A DNA stretch of 64,000 nucleotides from Argentina anserina (taxonomy: Eukaryota > Streptophyta > Magnoliopsida > Rosales > Rosaceae): positions 14,651,001-14,715,000 of the forward strand of contig NC_065874.1 in the NCBI RefSeq assembly GCF_933775445.1. The letters are read 5' to 3'. A program made the translations under genes and the position numbers. Below the pieces are notes generated by a model that saw only the letters and a program-made list of their open reading frames with translations, searched no databases and was not told the origin of the DNA. Below, one piece after another: positions 1 to 10,820 of this stretch. Numbering within the stretch: the stretch's first letter is position 1; the number at the start of each line of letters is the position of its first letter.

Positions 1-225
1 TTCATATATGGAACCAAACCACTACCTATCTACCTCAAATCCAACAAATCCCTTTGTGTATTTTTATTTGGTACTTGGTTGTAGTAAAATTCATGACTAT
101 AATAAATTTTATTAAAATAGTAATTATGATGAATCCGATATAATCCGATATATCTCGATATATCCCTGTTATATTCTTATTTTACAAAACCGATACGATG
201 CCGATAACCGCTATTTAGACCATTG
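1..225 (-). mobile_element. hAT-like MITE, partial (cut by window edge)
   Basis: The right-hand 100 bp is rich in the words gatatatc and ccgatata and ends in a terminal sequence that reads CAATGGTCTAAATAG on the minus strand. The same end and interior occur at 46960-47493, where a whole copy is bounded by near-perfect 8-bp duplications. The other end of this copy lies outside the window. It is non-coding. Confidence 0.6.
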
Positions 226-1027
226 GCCTTGCTAGACCAAGAATAAAAATAAAAATCAATAATATCTAATAGTTTACAAGATTCCGGGAAACAACCTAAA
301 TGAAGAAATAACATGCAACAAGTAAAAAATTCAAAGTCTCGTAATTTAAGATATAAAATTAGTACGAAGATCACATTCGATCAATGAAGTGGAATTGGAT
401 TTTTGCAAGTTGCACGACCTCCTTCACCACATCTTGTACACTCATTTCTAATTGCATCTTCACCAACGGAAGGAATTCGCACTGTCTTACGTCTTCTAGG
501 TACTACTTGTCATATTGGTGGTATGGCAACTTTATTCAACACATCTTCAAGCACATCGATGTGTTGAAAAACGCCGTCAAATTGATTTCCCAAGCACGAC
601 GCCACTTTCGACGACGTTTGACCATGGCACCGAAAAACACCATGGAAGACTTTTGATGGTGTTTTTCAAACGACATTGATGTGTCTTTGTGTACTAGTGA
701 TCCCACTCATTTTTATTTCCAATTGGCCAAATAGGCTCTGCATACGCCAAAATCAATGCATTAGCTAGATGTGTTGAATAGGAGGGTCAAGTCTAATGTT
801 CATGTCTTGATTACTTTCACTTCCTGATCTGTTCCAGAGTAATGTATAATGGAATTTTGTTGGGTTGCACTGAAAAGACTATCACAAACACAACTTGCTA
901 CATCTTCTCTGTCAACTATCTTCATTGTGTTGCATACCCCTACGCTGCTCTTATACTGATAATGCACTTTCATTCCGTATTGATCTGATTTAATACCAAT
1001 TTGATGATATACTTCCTTCAAAAGCAC
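226..1027. other. Intergenic, no gene recognised
   Basis: Short open frames here have no recognisable domains. At about 590-690 there are words such as ggtgtttttcaaacgaca that resemble the subterminal motifs of the array that follows, so the element carrying that array may begin here. Confidence 0.4.
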
Positions 1028-1316
1028 TCATTACTACATAAAATCTTTCAATGACGTTTGAAAAACATCATGAAAAGGCTTTCATGACGTTTTTCAACGT
1101 CATCCCAAACGACATCTATACGGGTGCCATCGTAGGGATATCCTTCAATGACTGCAGAAAAACGTCATAAAAACTTTTTAATGACAGTTATAAAACGCCA
1201 TGAAATGAGTTTACCATGACATTTTCCCACAGTCATAGAAAACAATTCCATGACATTTTTAAACTGCCATATAAATTGCTTTGATGACGTTTTTCTACTG
1301 TCATTAAATCTTTTAC
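1028..1316. repeat. Subterminal repeat array, left (TGACGTTTT motif)
   Basis: Repeated, partly palindromic words (atgacgttttt, acgtcat, catgaaa) recur every 20-40 bp in both orientations. The same motif family fills 3891-4197. Dense subterminal motifs in both orientations are typical of CACTA (En/Spm) ends. I do not see a clean CACTA terminus at this side, so the boundary is approximate. Confidence 0.45.
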
Positions 1317-3800
1317 ATATTATAAAAAAAAAGTATTTGATTTTCTGATTAAATTCAAAAATCAAATATATTTATGTTTATGCAAGGGAGACATAATATT
1401 AATAATTCCATTCAGATTTCATCATATAGTTCCACTACATCAAGAATCATCATATAAATCCACTACATCATACAACTACCCTAAAGAAAAAAAAAGTTGA
1501 AAACATCTTAAGGGTATCCTATTCAGGAAGTAATCTTTAGTAAACTTCACCCAATCAGTTCTAAGTTCCTGTGGTGCAGCCGCACACCTGTCAAAGTTAG
1601 AGAACACAAAAGCATAAGATCGACTAGCATTCCAAATCAAGCATGAAATACAAACAACCATATAGACCAACCCTGATACTACGTTTTGAGACAAACGAAA
1701 GATCTAATTGATAGACAGTCATAATTTCAAAGAGCATTGAATTTAACCACATGACTACAACTGAAATTCACATAACAATGGATTTACTAACCTTGGCATT
1801 GACACCATGTATTGATGATGCGTGCCTCTGACTTCAACCACATAAAGTTCCACATTAGATCAAATCCCCTGAAAATTAACAAAACCACCAATTAGAATAA
1901 GTTCCACAAAACCAACTGAAAATCAATACAATAGACCACCACTATGACTTCGGCTACATAGGAAACAAAACAAATACATAGCAAACTGAAGAACATGCTA
2001 AAACTCAGCAGAATTAAAAAACCAATACATAAATATGGCTCATTGGTGGGACTACTCAATTTTCAAAGATAATGGTACCTATTGTGTGCCACAGTACTGA
2101 ACCATGTTCTCATTTCCAAACTGACTCAGAAGAGCAATCACCTGGAAGAAAAACAAAAACAAACAATCAGAAGAAGAATATTTCAGCTAGGTACGACAAT
2201 GAAGGCACAATAACAGGGAGTCATGGACATACATTTTCAGGACATAAAAAGGAAAAGAAAGCCATTGTTGCATGTTTAAGTTGAGAAACTTCCTTCACAA
2301 CAATGAAGCATCCACAACTGAAAGATAGCAAATCCATAATCAAAGATCTTGATGCAGACATAAAAAGCAAAAATGAATATATGGCACCACTCTTTTAATA
2401 AAAATCAAATGAGAATAACTTGTAAGTACTTTATAACTTGTAAATACTTTAGTGCAGCAAAGACAAAGAATAGTTCATTTCAACAGTGTCAAAAGTTTGT
2501 TGCAAGGAAGCAAGGATTTTATCCATGGAATTAGATAAGCAACCAGAGTTAGGCCTTTCCAACAGGGCTAGCTTCTTCTTTTTTTGAACGAAAACACGCC
2601 TAGCTCAACACCGATTTTACCTGAAGTCACGAGCCTTACCATGCATTGATGTTAAATTGAATTCATGTTCCTAATTGTAGAGCCAACTTTAAACTAGCAA
2701 AACCAGATCAATAGAAACCACAAGCAGCACCAAAATAACCAACTAAGACATGCACAAAATTAAGCATTGAAAAATTAAGCAGCTAGAACGAGTTTCGAGC
2801 AGCACTTACTCATAGATTCCTTCATAAACAGAGCCACAGGCCAACAAACAAAACAATAAAATCGCATCAAAACACGAGACTCAATTAATAAACACAATTA
2901 CAATCACAATCAATAATCAAATAATCAACAATCGAAAACTCATCAGTTCCTGCTCTCAATGGAAAGGAAGAGAGATACGATATCACCATGTTTTCCTTCC
3001 AAATGGTATTAATAAATCATAATACAAAAGAGAACCCAACTTAAACCTCAATGAAATTAATCGATTGAACCAACCCTTACACTCTAGTCATTAATCACAT
3101 AATAAAGTTTACTACATAACCAAATCCTAATTGAATAAACAAAAACAAATGAAAGCCCACATCAATCCATAAACATAAGTGATTTTATACCAGGAAAGAA
3201 TTTGCCTCTCAAAATCCATCCTCATCGGGAAAACACTTCCATAAGTGTTGGCTGAGATTCTCCTCTCAATCTCATCTTCCATCTTCTTCGTCTGAAACTC
3301 AGAAAATTAAGCCCTAGAAAAAAATACATCAATTTTTAAAAATAAAAGTGAAAACAGATAGAGAAATCAGTTTGATTGGTGAGCAGATTCGGCTGGGTGA
3401 GCCCAAACGAGGTTGCTCTTGATGTTGTTAAGGCCAAAACAGAAAATATGGTGTCCATGGAGGGATTTGCAGAAGATTGGGGAAAACCCCAAATCAGTTC
3501 CAAATAAGGAAATTAGAAGCATAGAGTGATTGGAAATGAAGAAAGAAAGCTAGAGATCACCGTTGTAAACCAATCGATGGCTGGAAATCAATTAATTGAT
3601 CAGAGTTGCAGAGAATGAACCGAATTCTTCTCTTTCGATCTGCTTCAAGGATGATTGCATGCGAGTTCTATGAACTGGATTTGACAAAGGTAAGAGATAG
3701 GAAAATTTTGGTGACAACGCGCCTGTCAGAGTCGCAACGACGATGGCGGTGTGGGTTGGAGGTGGCTGGGCTGCACAGCTCGGTCTCTCTGCTTCTTTGT

Positions 3801-3834
<34 letters not shown>

Positions 3835-3890
3835 AGCGTATTTTAATTTTGGGCCGAAACAAGTTTATGACGCAAGGTAATGTCATAGCC
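1317..3890. other. Non-coding interior between two subterminal arrays
   Basis: AT-rich sequence with no recognisable protein domain. If the arrays on either side belong to one CACTA-like element, this is its interior, perhaps a captured gene fragment: around 3200-3800 the composition becomes UTR-like, with a CT/GA run and a GC-richer patch. No product can be named. Confidence 0.3.
3802..3831. repeat. (GA)n microsatellite
   Basis: About 15 perfect GA units. Long low-complexity open frames on both strands here are artefacts of the repeat. Confidence 0.95.
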
Positions 3891-4197
3891 CACTACAATA
3901 TTTTGTGACGAATTGAAAATGTCATGGAAGATTTTTCATGACGGCTAACAAAATGGTGTAATATATTTTTATCATGCCGTTTTAAAAATGGTCATGAAAA
4001 TATTTATAATGATAATAAAAAACTGTCATTACATTTATGACATTGGGAAAACGTCATAAAAGGAGTGAGAACAACAATGATGTTTCTCAAATTGTCATAA
4101 AACTAAATCCAGATTAACATTAATGACGTTTCATAAAACAAAGATCATTGAAATGTACTTTTTATGACGTTTTACAGCAAATGTCATAAAATTAGTG
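3891..4197 (+). mobile_element. CACTA-like terminal segment or MITE
   Basis: The segment starts CACTACAATATTTTGTGAC and ends in TAGTG, whose reverse complement reads CACTAATTTTATGAC. The ends therefore share CACTA, then ATTTT, then TGAC. The interior is packed with tgacgtttt/acgtcat motifs like those at 1028-1316. No 3-bp target duplication is visible (gcc on the left, tca on the right), so this may be one end of a larger element, not a complete MITE. Confidence 0.5.
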
Positions 4198-5209
4198 TCA
4201 TTTTAATAGGTAATATTGTTTGAGATTATCATTGATTTCGATTGATCACCCGTATATTGAGAATTAACCCACTTCCCACCGTAATATAGAACAATCATGA
4301 ACTGGTTCATATTTCCTGAATGAAAAAAGAAAAAACGACTAAGAAAGTTGAACATGCATGAAAGTAGTATGAGTAGCTTCAATACAATCATATATCAATT
4401 GCATAACAATGCAGCCTTAATTATGGATTTCTTCAGAGCTACTTAGCAAGAGATAAACAAAAGCAAATATCAAATTAGCACATGCATCTTACAAATATCT
4501 AATACCTTACTGTCTTAGATTCCTACACGAAAACACAAAGAGCCAAAATATCATCTCTCTATTGGTCTCTGGTACTAAAGTACTAATTAATGACTGCATG
4601 ATACATCAAAGAAACACCCTCTGAATTTGCAAGGAGAAGAAGATGGATACAAGAAACTGCGAGACTCCATAATTTGTCCCAAACCTTGCAGTCTGGATGT
4701 CGACTTGCTCCTCATAAATGGTTCCTATACAGAACAACTAGTCTCCCCACATGGCCACACCTATTTAACAATGGATCAAACATTGATGCTAGAATCAAAC
4801 ATGATGCATGCTATCAATCGGAATACTCTTGAAGAACCCTAAAATCCTTTTCCAAAAAGCTATAGAAAATTTACAGAAAATTTATTGTATTTGATTCTCA
4901 GTTATAACTCAATTCTAAATTAGAAAGCAGTAAAGATTACTACATACATACCTTCAAAATGGTATTTCAATTTTTGGCAGAAACTAATAGTCGTAGTCTC
5001 GTAGAAAGGTCTCTTCGCTTGCTTGTGCGTAGAAACAAAAGTCATAAGGAATAGAAGTCAAGATGAAATGGTAGAACGGTATAGTGGTCTCGTTCACTCT
5101 CATTTTGGTTAGTTTTCATTAAGTAGAAAAAAGATGGCTAAAAATCAATTTAGTAATTAAAATATGGTTATTTCTCTAAATTTCTCCCCCTCCTGGCCAA
5201 GCAAACGAT
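4198..5209. other. Intergenic, nothing recognised
   Basis: AT-rich. A 71-codon open frame at 4627-4842 has ordinary amino-acid composition but no motif I can identify and no splice context I trust, so it is not called. Confidence 0.4.
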
Positions 5210-5390
5210 GTTGTTTTCCATTTTGAGTCAATCTTGTTCCTATTTTACAGTTTTGCCTCCTACAATTTAGAAACAAGGGCAGTAATATATAAAAATTTCT
5301 GAGACTTGCCATGGTCTAATATGAAATGAACAAGGCTTAATAAATTCCCATGAATTACTCTTGTGTATCCAACATACTTTGAATTAAGCA
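5210..5390. repeat. Dispersed repeat, copy 1
   Basis: Shares an ordered series of words with 10135-10315: caatcttgtt, gcagttttacctcctgcaatt-like, catggtct, atgaaat-aacaaggctt-ataaatt, cttgtgtatccaacatact. The copies are diverged and contain small indels. The family is unidentified and non-coding. Confidence 0.55.
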
Positions 5391-5753
5391 GGAAGAGCTT
5401 AGCAATACTAGTCATATTTTAGTTAAATTTCAAGTAAAATAGTTTTAAAATTATTTTGGCTAGCCAATTTAGAAATACGTCTAAACATATTCTCTAAAAT
5501 AACTTAAAAATTATAATTGAGAGTCTGCTGAAAATATTCTAATGCAAGATTTAAAGGTAATGTATATCACACTTTCTGTAATCCCCCTTCATTTGAGCTC
5601 AGTATGTTCAAGAATCAAGATAATCTTTTTACGTCATAGAAATACATACTGGCTTAATAACAAAAAAAAGTATGTAAATAACACTATACATACTGACAGT
5701 AACCGAATTTTGGCCACTCTGCTCATTTCATAAAGCATTGTGCTAGGTTTAAT

Positions 5754-5798
5754 AACACTTACCCTTTTGTAACAAAAAAAAAACAACACTTACCCTTT
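5754..5798 (+). mobile_element. Ultra-short A-tailed insertion with 14-bp direct repeats
   Basis: The 14-mer AACACTTACCCTTT occurs at 5754-5767 and again at 5785-5798. The 17 bp between them is TGTAAC followed by ten A and one C. The layout is that of a retroposed insertion (short body, A tail, target duplication), but the body is only about 6 bp. Confidence 0.5.
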
Positions 5799-6129
5799 GA
5801 AATGGTTTTTAGATAATGTATTGGTTAGAAAAAGAAACCATCTACAAATTTATATTAGAAAAAAGTCACTATTTATGAATTAATTATAAAAAAAGTCACC
5901 ATATTTAAATAGAAATTAGAAAAAAATCAACAAAATTTAAAAAAATCACTTTAAAAATATTTTCTAGACTATTTTGTCATTTCTCACTCTTTTTTTTCCT
6001 TCTTATTCTAATTTCGGCCATAACTTTTCAGTCCGACGATAGATTTTGACGAAATTGATACCGTTAGAAAGATCTCGCTCCCCTCTTTCATTTGATATAC
6101 TACCCACTCTGAATCGACAAATCGTACAA

Positions 6130-6880
6130 GACGCAACAACTATCGCAAAGGGTTGTCGCCATTGATGGCGGTGCTACAAGCAATTCTGGCGAAACCGAAG
6201 CTCAAGGTTCCCTAATTCTAGCTATTCTCTTCATTCTTAACATACTTATACCAATCTCATTTGAATTTTAACTAAATTTTGCATATTTCCATATTTCCTC
6301 TCGGCATGTCACACCTACTGTCACAATCACTGTCACAGACACTGTCACACTACCTCTTACACTAACTGTCACAACTGCTATCACACCCACTGTCATAGAA
6401 GTTGTCACACTATCTATTTACACTAACTGTTACACCCATTGTCATAACCTCTGTCACACTACCTATCACAACCACTATCACACTACCTATTACACTAACT
6501 ATTACACTTCCTGTCACATATACTGTCACAACCACTGTCACAACCCCTATCACATTACCTGTCACAACCCTGTCACAACTTCTATCACACTACCTGTCAC
6601 AACCACTATCACACCCTTTGTCACACTACCTGTCAAAACCTCTCTCACAACTCCTGCCACAACCTCTCTCACAACCAATATCACACTACATGTCACAACA
6701 CATGTCACAACTCACAACCCATGTCACAACCCCTATCACACTACGTGTCACAAACCCTATATACATGTCACAACCATTGTCCCACTACCTATCACAGCCA
6801 CTGTCACAGTCACACTTTTGGTCACACCACCTGTCACAACCTTTGTCATACTGTTTTATGTGACTATGTTGTGAAAAGAT
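6130..6880 (+). repeat. Minisatellite-bearing repeat unit, copy 1
   Basis: A single-copy-looking head (about 6130-6300) is followed by a 12-bp minisatellite (6300-6855, monomers like CTGTCACAACCA and CTGTCACACTAC, roughly 45 copies) and a tail reading ttttatgtgac...gaagaagaa. The same three parts recur at 6960-7560. Because 12 is a multiple of 3, open frames with a 4-residue period (LSxx or VTxx) run through it. I take these as a by-product, not a gene. Confidence 0.75.
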
Positions 6881-6959
6881 GAAGAAGAATAATGACTAGA
6901 ATTAACGTACATTTGTTTACAATTATGTGATCTTGAACTTCTTGAATTAACGTACAAGG

Positions 6960-7560
6960 GGCAGCAACCCTCGCAAGGGGCTGCAGCTGTCCATAGTGGT
7001 GCTCCAAGGTATTCCGGCGAAATCAAAGCTGAAGTCTCCCCAATTCTAGTTTTTCTCTTCATTATGAGCATACTCATACCAATCTTCCTTCAATTTTAAC
7101 ATCATTTCGCATATTTAGACATTTTCTCTTAGCATGTCACATATGTTGTTAAACCCGTTGTCACACTTTCTGTTACACCTTTTGTCACACCTGCTGTCAC
7201 ACTTGTTGTGACACCTTCTGTCACACCTACTGTCAAACCGATGTCACAATCGCTGTCACAACCGTTGTCACACTACCTATCACACTCGTTGTCACACCTC
7301 TTAACACACCCGTTGTCACACTAACTACCACACCTTATGTCATACTACTGGTCACAATCGTTGTCACAACCACTGTCAAATCTCCTGTCACACTACCTGT
7401 CACACCCACTGTCACAACCGTTGTCACAACCACTGTCACACCCGCTATCACAACCACTGTCACACCCGCTGTCACACTACCTTTACACCTACTGTCACAA
7501 CCACTATCACACTACCTGTCACACACATTATTACATTGTTTTATGTGACTGTTGTGGGAA
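6960..7560 (+). repeat. Minisatellite-bearing repeat unit, copy 2
   Basis: Diverged direct duplicate of the unit at 6130-6880. The head shares gctccaaggtattccggcg-like and caattctag...ctcttcatt words, the 12-bp TGTCACA minisatellite occupies 7130-7545, and the tail is tttatgtgactgttgtgg with gaagaagaag. It sits in direct orientation about 80 bp after copy 1. Confidence 0.75.
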
Positions 7561-8500
7561 GAAGAAGAAGAAACAGCTATGGGCACCCAAAAATTGCTCT
7601 GGGCACCCGTGTCATTATCCTCAATTGAATTGGTCACTGTACACCTCTAAAATCTCCTCTGAATCCTCTCTGGTCACAATGCACTGCCACCACCACTCAC
7701 TTGCGCTCTTCATGTCGCCTGACAAAGACGACTAAACCTGCTTCGCCGGCGTTTTCTGCATCTGCTCCACCGATGAGAATGGCCGCCCCAACAACGATCT
7801 TGTTGAATATTTGGTGTGCGCCATTGCGGGACATCTGATCCCTCTCTGTCGTTATTGTACTACTTCTCTTCACTCCATTTAAACTGAGACTCGTTGTTTT
7901 CTACTTCAAAGGCGTTGGACTTGGTGGCGAGGCAACTGTTCGGGTTGACCCAGAAGACGGCGTATGGCTTGAGGTCTTCGTTCTTCCAACTGACATCTTA
8001 AGGTGCTTGGCAGAGACGATCTTGAGGTCGAGACTCGAGATCTAGAGGCTTCGACGGTTGAGGGCGGGAGGGGGAGGCTAGAGAGAGCAACGGGAGGTGA
8101 GTGTGTGGTGTGGAAATAGATCTAATGGCACGATTATAATTATTTTAAACTATAGGGGCAACGCTTTAGCAATTTTACATGAGTGGCTTTTTTCTAATTT
8201 TCAAAACATAGGTGATTATTTTATAATTTCATGTGTCAAATGTGACTTTTTTATAAGAAGCCCTAACATATTATATTTAAGAGGTGTTTTATTAGGAAAA
8301 AAAAGAGAGAGAAAGAGAGGCAATTTATTTACTACATGTAGTTTTTGTAATTAATCTTTTGTAAGGATGTACACTCATGTACATGTGTTCTTGTTTTTAC
8401 ACATATTGGAATTTGATAGTTATATGGGCGGGTCGGGTTTATCCTTCAATAAACAAATAGAAGCCGGTTTGTGTCGGGTCGTTTATAAAATGAGTCCATC

Positions 8501-8534
<34 letters not shown>

Positions 8535-8629
8535 ATCATCATCATCTGATTCCCGATTGACCCAATTTAACCAGCCCTAGATCGACTTGAATAGTTGAAT
8601 TTACTTACTTGTTATACTAGCGTTCAAGC
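7561..8629. other. Intergenic with a CT microsatellite
   Basis: The GC-richer stretch at 7740-8080 resembles degenerate coding or UTR sequence but no product is recognisable. A CT run lies at about 8503-8533. No intact gene is seen. Confidence 0.4.
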
Positions 8630-9241
8630 ATGGCCGACCGAATTTACAGTATCGATGTAGTCTTGTAGATCAAACGGGAAGGCATATCTCCCAGCGAACT
8701 GTTGGAGGGCGAAATAGCGATCAAGCTACACTGTGTGAGGAGAACAGGAAGACGACGTTCTTGGGCTGATCCAATTATCTTTGATCGCAATGATGTTGCT
8801 AATATTGATCGAGACACAGCTTTGGGTAAAATTGTATTCAATCAATCCAAGTAGAAATGGACCAGTTATACAAGCTTTATCGCAGAGAATCATTCCGTGG
8901 TTGGTCTCCCAGAGTCGTTCCATTAAGAAGCTTTGGTAATTCTGCATGAAGCAATAAAGACCGCCGAGTCGCCTGAACTCCCTATTGTCGTGACCGCATG
9001 CACAGTCGATGTGCGCACAAGGCTTGATAGGACTATTATGGAGCAGACGCAGTCTTGCACCATCTGTATGGTGGTGGATTTTGAAGAACAAGATGTTGAT
9101 CAACTAGTGCTTACTAAGATGCCCAGCTCCCACTATTTCCATGGCAATTGCATTCGTCACTGGCTGCTAATCAATCATCTATGCCCCATGTGCCAATACC
9201 CCATGCCCGTGGAGGATCACCACCTAGCCTTAAGGTGCTAG
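8630..9241 (+). pseudogene. RING-H2 finger gene, broken
   Basis: From an ATG at 8630 (MADRIYS...) one frame runs to a stop at 9241 but is interrupted by three in-frame stops within the first 101 codons. The last 102 codons are open (8933-9241). They encode a RING-H2-like domain near the C-terminus: CTIC, then SSHYFHGNC, then CPMC. RING-H2 domains bind two zinc ions and recruit E2 enzymes for ubiquitin transfer. Here the third zinc ligand, normally Cys in the C-x-H-x2-H-x2-C block, is Ser. The stops together with the lost ligand make a functional E3 ligase unlikely. A downstream start at 8933 could give a short protein, but it would lack the ligand. The parental gene is unknown. Confidence 0.6.
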
Positions 9242-9270
9242 GAGCTTCAAAACAATGTTAAAATCAACCG

Positions 9271-9553
9271 TGGTTGAGAATATACATCACATATTAGAAA
9301 TAAGGACCTAGCTTGTGAGTTTATAAGAGTTTTGACCACTCCATCCATTAACAATTAGTTTTGAATGTAAACTCAAATCACTTTATCATGGTATCAGAGT
9401 GAGTTACCTATGTCCATGTATGAAAGCCCAAATGACCACACGAACTCCACGTCAGTTAAAATATTGTCTATATGTATGGCTTGAAAATTCGCCATACGTA
9501 CGGGGGCGTGTTGAGAATATACATCCCACATTGAAAATTTAGATCTAGCTTGA
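9271..9553 (+). mobile_element. TRIM retrotransposon, forward copy (3' LTR truncated)
   Basis: LTR 9271-9388 (118 bp, ending TTATCA) is followed at once by TGGTATCAGAG, a primer-binding site complementary to initiator tRNA-Met. About 110 bp of non-coding interior ends in a purine tract (acgggggcg), and a second LTR starts TGTTGAGAATATAC at 9509. That LTR is cut at about 9553, where the inverted copy begins. The size and lack of coding fit a terminal-repeat retrotransposon in miniature. Confidence 0.7.
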
Positions 9554-9892
9554 GATTCACATCTAAAACTAATTGACAATGGATAGAGTGACTCAAATCC
9601 TTATAAACTCACAGACTATGTTTTAATTTCCAATGTATGATGTATATTTTGAACACGCTCCCGCAGGTGTGGCGAATTTTAAAGTCATATATGTAGACAA
9701 CATTTTGGGTGACGTGGAGTCCGTGTGATCATTTAGGCTTCATACGTGGATGTGTGTAACCCGCTCTGATATCATGATAAAGTGATATGGGGTTCACATC
9801 CAAAACCAATTGGCAATGGATAGAGTGACCAAAACTCTTATAAACCCACATGTTAGATCTCAATTTTCAATGTATGATGTATATCCTCAACA
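9554..9892 (-). mobile_element. TRIM retrotransposon, inverted copy
   Basis: Reading the minus strand: LTR 9892 down to 9775 (118 bp, TGTTGAGGATATAC...TTATCA), then TGATATCAGAGC (primer-binding site with one change), about 120 bp of interior, a purine tract GCGGGAGCG, and a second LTR starting at 9655 that is truncated at the junction near 9553. It is the same family as the forward copy, arranged head-to-head through truncated 3' LTRs. Confidence 0.7.
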
Positions 9893-10134
9893 ATCTTCAC
9901 CTGTCCCTTGCCTTGTGATTCAGTTGCCACCAGTTAAATGGATTTTTGAAAAAAAAAATCATATTTTTGCAACCTGGAAAAGGAAGGGGTGATGATTCAG
10001 TTGCTGGTGAAGGATTTTTGCGATGCCAGAAAAAATTGGAGAACGAATTAAAGAGGATATGTTGGATCCAACTCTGACATGTAGATATACGTCAAGAAGG
10101 ATTTGAAACGATGCGATTTATTCTCTGGTCAATT

Positions 10135-10315
10135 GAGGCCCATGCTTTTTTTCTTTCGAGCCAATCTTGTTTCTTTAAAAAAAATTGCAGTTTTACCTCC
10201 TGCAATTCTCAAACAAGGCCAATGGTCTCACACTCTCACATGAAATAATCAAGGCTTCATAAATTACCATGATGAATTAATCCTGTGTGTCCAGCGTACT
10301 TTAACAACTGTTACA
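10135..10315. repeat. Dispersed repeat, copy 2
   Basis: Diverged counterpart of 5210-5390 in the same orientation (ccaatcttgtttc, cagttttacctcctgcaatt, atggtct, atgaaataatcaaggctt, cctgtgtgtcc). Non-coding, unclassified. Confidence 0.55.
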
Positions 10316-10476
10316 ATAAGTCAATAACAGTTCATTGAGTTCAATACGATAGCAATAAAAGATCTTAATAGTTAAAGTTAAATGTGTCAACCTAATAGGA
10401 AACTCGGCATCAACATCGGTCTAATGGGAACCTCAGAGCATATATCTATATGGAAGTGTACGTGATGATCGAACGA

Positions 10477-10513
10477 AACTAATCCTTTTTTTTTTTTGAA
10501 AGGGAACTAATCC
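10477..10513 (-). mobile_element. Ultra-short A-tailed insertion with 9-bp direct repeats
   Basis: AACTAATCC occurs at 10477-10485 and 10505-10513. The 19 bp between are twelve T followed by GAAAGGG, which on the minus strand is CCCTTTC plus an A12 tail. This has the same architecture as 5754-5798, 48916-48967 and 49210-49257. Confidence 0.5.
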
Positions 10514-10608
10514 ATATTTTATAAGCAATATGAATGATTACATTGAGGGGCGGAACCACTTAGTGGGCCGGTAGGACTATAGTCCAGCCAAAATTAAATT
10601 TAATATTT

Positions 10609-10820
10609 TGTTGTAAAGAAAATGAAATGAATCTACTCATTTCATTGATAATCCCCTTTATATAAGAGTCAAGATTACAATAGAAATAAATGGTAATTAC
10701 AATGGCAATTAAGGCTACATAATGGTGATTGATCTGTTACATCCGTTGACCATAAACGTCATTAACTTATTCCTTTATTTGCTTTAACGAAGGCACACTA
10801 ATGGTGTTTTTCCTTCAACA
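10609..10820 (-). repeat. 3' LTR of the decayed copia element
   Basis: On the plus strand it begins TGTTGTAAAG and ends CCTTCAACA, so the element's termini are TGTTG...CAACA. It is preceded by target duplication TATTT. The adjacent CTCCCCCTTGT is the polypurine tract read in reverse. Confidence 0.9.

Noticed and set aside
384..656. 90-codon open frame
   Set aside because: No recognisable motif, codon usage unremarkable, next to repeat motifs; not supportable as a gene.
3606..3908. 100-codon open frame containing RERERERE
   Set aside because: It is driven by the GA microsatellite and has no domain or support.
6402..7735. Repetitive open frames with LSxP/VTTP periodicity
   Set aside because: They follow from a 12-bp minisatellite whose length is a multiple of three.
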